Shown here: positions 62,190-64,000 of the stretch, in pieces
How the letters are laid out: each line of letters opens with the position of its first letter
Position numbering within the stretch: position 1 is the stretch's first letter
Origin: JAUZRW01 sp964549915
Lineage (GTDB): Bacteria > Chloroflexota > Anaerolineae > Aggregatilineales > Phototrophicaceae
Length of the DNA: 64,000 nucleotides
Direction of reading: 5' to 3'
Assembly (NCBI GenBank): GCA_964549915.1
Contig: CAZJWX010000009.1
Location: forward strand, 1-64,000
Made by a program: the position numbers and the translations under genes
Notes under the pieces: generated by a model
Database searches by the model: none
Seen by the model: the letters and a program-made list of their open reading frames with translations, nothing else
What the model was told of the DNA's origin: nothing

Positions 62190-63083
62190 ATGACCGCCTT
62201 CACAATCCGTACCTTACATATGCCCGATGAGATGGCAGAAGCCGTTCGCCTACAGCAAGTCTACTGGGGTGAGGACATGAGTGCCATCGTACCGACGCAC
62301 ATGCTGTTATCGATTGCGCGTTATGGTGGGCATGTGCATGCAGCCTTCGACGAGGACAGGATGATCGGTATGCTGCTGGGGTTCCTGGGGGCCAAGCACA
62401 CCGATGGCGTGAATAAACGCGCGGCGGATCGCCTCTGCATCATGTCCAAGCGTTTGGTTGTGCTGCCAGAATATCGTGGGCAGAAAGTCGGTGAACAATT
62501 GAAGTGGGCACAGCGTGATTTCGCGCTGGAACACGGCATTCAGTTGGTGCAATGGACGTATGATCCCTTACTATCGCGTAACGCTCACTTGAATCTGCAT
62601 AAGCTGCGCGGGATTGTCCAGGAATACGAGGAGGATTATTTCGGCGAGGCAGCGGCGCATCCGGCTTTGAGCGCTGATCGCCTGGTCGTGAACTGGTGGG
62701 TCGACCAACCTCATGTCGAAGCTCCCTCGATCTATACACCTGACCGCCTGCGGGAAGCGCAGTTCATCAATGCAGCCGCGCTCAACGATGCGAATCTACT
62801 CGTTCCCACGGCCTTGCATCAGCCCAGGGCGGATGTCGTCCTGCTGGAAATCCCGCTGGAATTCGTGCCGCTCTCCAACCTTGATCCGACGCTGGCCAGT
62901 GAGTGGCGAGACCACGTGCGGGCGGCATTCCAGCGATTGCTGGATGCTGGTTATATTGCCATTGATTTCGTTCGCCTGCCGCCGAGCAGCGATACTGCAC
63001 TCCATGCGCGGCAGCACGAACGTGGATATTATCTTTTCCAGCGCGACCCCAATTTGTTCCGTTTTCGCACAGAAAGTCATTGA
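62190..63083 (+). CDS. GNAT acyltransferase of the COG3375 type
   Basis: A 297-residue GNAT protein. The acetyl-CoA loop is KRLVVLPEYRGQKVGEQL, followed by LVQWTYDPLLSRNAHLNLHKLRGIVQEYEEDYFG, a segment typical of the COG3375 group. Such genes sit next to N-acylamino acid racemases. In Geobacillus, a GNAT from such a locus succinylates D-amino acids, and racemase and deacylase then give the L form. The adjacency here (two bases to the racemase-like start) supports that job. Confidence 0.82.
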   Translation: MTAFTIRTLHMPDEMAEAVRLQQVYWGEDMSAIVPTHMLLSIARYGGHVHAAFDEDRMIGMLLGFLGAKHTDGVNKRAADRLCIMSKRLVVLPEYRGQKVGEQLKWAQRDFALEHGIQLVQWTYDPLLSRNAHLNLHKLRGIVQEYEEDYFGEAAAHPALSADRLVVNWWVDQPHVEAPSIYTPDRLREAQFINAAALNDANLLVPTALHQPRADVVLLEIPLEFVPLSNLDPTLASEWRDHVRAAFQRLLDAGYIAIDFVRLPPSSDTALHARQHERGYYLFQRDPNLFRFRTESH

Positions 63084-63085
63084 GT

Positions 63086-64000
63086 ATGTCACTGCAACCC
63101 ATCACCATCCAGGATGTGAATCTATCTCCCATCGCCATGCCTTTTGTGGAACCGCTGCGCACCAGCTTCGGCATGGAACCATACAAGAGCGCCATCGTTG
63201 TAGAGGTCATCACGTGTGATGGCGTCAGCGGTTGGGGGGAAGTATCGGTGGCACCAGAACCAGGCTACACGGGGGAGACGATGGCGACTGCCTATCACAT
63301 CCTCAAGCACTTCATGGTCGATCTGGTCGCCGGGAAGACGCTCGAGTTGCCCCTGGATGCGCAAAAGCTCCTGGAGCGTATTCGCTACCACGAACACGCC
63401 AAGCATGGTCTGGAAGGCGCAATCTGGGATGCCTTTGCCAGGGCAAACGATCTCCCGCTGGTCAAGCTCTTCGAGCGCTTTACGCCGGAAGGTCACACAT
63501 CTACCGGGCGTGCCGTGGTCGGCGTCAGCATCGGCCTGCAGACGACCCATGAGGCGCTCTTCGCCATCATCGATAAGCGCATCAACCAGGGATACGGACG
63601 CATCAAACTCAAGATTGAGCCGGGGGCAGATGTGGAATTGGCACGAGCCGTGCGCTCCCGCTATCCGGAGATCATGCTCATGCTTGATGCCAACAGCGCT
63701 TACACGCTCGAAGATGCCCAACACCTGAAGCAGCTCGACGAATTCGACCTGCTGATGGTCGAACAGCCGCTGAAGTATGATGATATCTACGAACACAGCG
63801 CACTGGCACAGCAGATGCAGACTCCGATTTGCCTCGACGAGAGCATCAAGAACGCCAACGATTTACGGTTGGCGCTGGAAGTCGGCGCGATTGGTGTGCT
63901 GAATCTCAAGCCTGCGCGTGTGGGTGGTTTCGCCGAATCGCTGGCAATCTACAGTCTCTGCGTCGAGCATGGGCTGCCGTTGTGGATCGGTGGCATGCTG
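63086..64000 (+). CDS. o-Succinylbenzoate synthase/N-acylamino acid racemase, 3' end outside window
   Basis: At least 305 residues of an enolase-superfamily protein, running off the window without a stop. Catalytic KxK is in GRIKLKIEPG, metal ligands are D in MLDANSAYT, E in MVEQPLKYDD and D in ICLDESIKNA, and the second catalytic Lys is in LNLKPARVGGF. These are the muconate lactonizing subgroup with OSBS/NSAR activity. With the GNAT gene ahead and no other menaquinone genes, the racemase role is favoured over OSBS. Confidence 0.9.
   Translation, partial: MSLQPITIQDVNLSPIAMPFVEPLRTSFGMEPYKSAIVVEVITCDGVSGWGEVSVAPEPGYTGETMATAYHILKHFMVDLVAGKTLELPLDAQKLLERIRYHEHAKHGLEGAIWDAFARANDLPLVKLFERFTPEGHTSTGRAVVGVSIGLQTTHEALFAIIDKRINQGYGRIKLKIEPGADVELARAVRSRYPEIMLMLDANSAYTLEDAQHLKQLDEFDLLMVEQPLKYDDIYEHSALAQQMQTPICLDESIKNANDLRLALEVGAIGVLNLKPARVGGFAESLAIYSLCVEHGLPLWIGGML

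Overview
The window reads as a chromosomal segment of a GC-moderate, monoderm-like bacterium, most probably a member of the Chloroflexota (Anaerolineae-type). This is an inference from gene content: a coenzyme F420 biosynthesis cluster, many lipoboxed proteins with Pro/Thr-rich linkers, a maltodextrin-type ABC importer, DUF971 and DUF2520 proteins and a YqeC-MocA fusion. No 16S rRNA or other decisive marker is present. Coding density is high, and no gap between genes exceeds about 230 bases. There is no prophage, integron, CRISPR array or rRNA operon. One tRNA gene (Leu, CAG) is present.

Left part (1-8.4 kb), mostly minus strand: a dCTP deaminase gene interrupted by an HNH-type intein that runs to the window edge; argS; a tightly overlapped trio (methyltransferase, extended SDR, RsmC-like methyltransferase); a decayed glyoxalase-family gene behind a good promoter; and an ABC exporter.

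8.5-15.1 kb is a five-gene minus-strand operon with almost no spacers: lipoprotein, large six-hairpin glycosidase-like protein, soluble PAS histidine kinase, divergent GHMP kinase, TPR plus GH5-like lipoprotein. 15.3-20.6 kb carries a micro membrane protein, a DUF971 protein and a malEFG-like importer. Its binding protein ends in a starch-binding X25-like module, and no ATPase gene is attached. Terminators, a very acidic lipoprotein, a class A beta-lactamase-like SH3 protein, tRNA-Leu and a DivIC/FtsB-like protein follow.

23.8-27.3 kb (minus): membrane protein, YgfZ, Gmk, RNase HI. 27.4-36.6 kb (plus): FolD; a truncated IS256-type transposase N-terminus directly in front of a ClpP gene; a purine/amidohydrolase-type group (8-oxoguanine deaminase-like, Nudix, D-hydroxyacid dehydrogenase-like, M20 hydrolase); a thioesterase; and a ring-cleaving dioxygenase plus esterase pair like Bacillus MhqE-MhqD.

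36.8-50 kb: glycosyltransferase, small proteins, F420 cluster (npdG, cofE, nitroreductase, cofD, cofC), a GT-C membrane glycosyltransferase, phosphoesterase, a 587-residue protein with a nucleoside-phosphorylase-like C-terminus, and YqeC-MocA. 50-58 kb: a GATase-type hydrolase and a two-RCK potassium channel (minus), then an overlapped operon of purine nucleoside phosphorylase, membrane protein, DUF2520 protein, panB and panC. The last links the DUF2520 protein to pantothenate synthesis. 58-64 kb: response regulator, fabH (with an unusual basic tail) and fabF on minus, then an SDR, a GNAT acyltransferase and an N-acylamino acid racemase/OSBS cut by the window end.

No single obviously new defence or mobile system was found. 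The best leads are the intein, the IS256-clpP pair, the X25-tailed binding protein, the phosphorylase-like unknown and the DUF2520-panBC operon.
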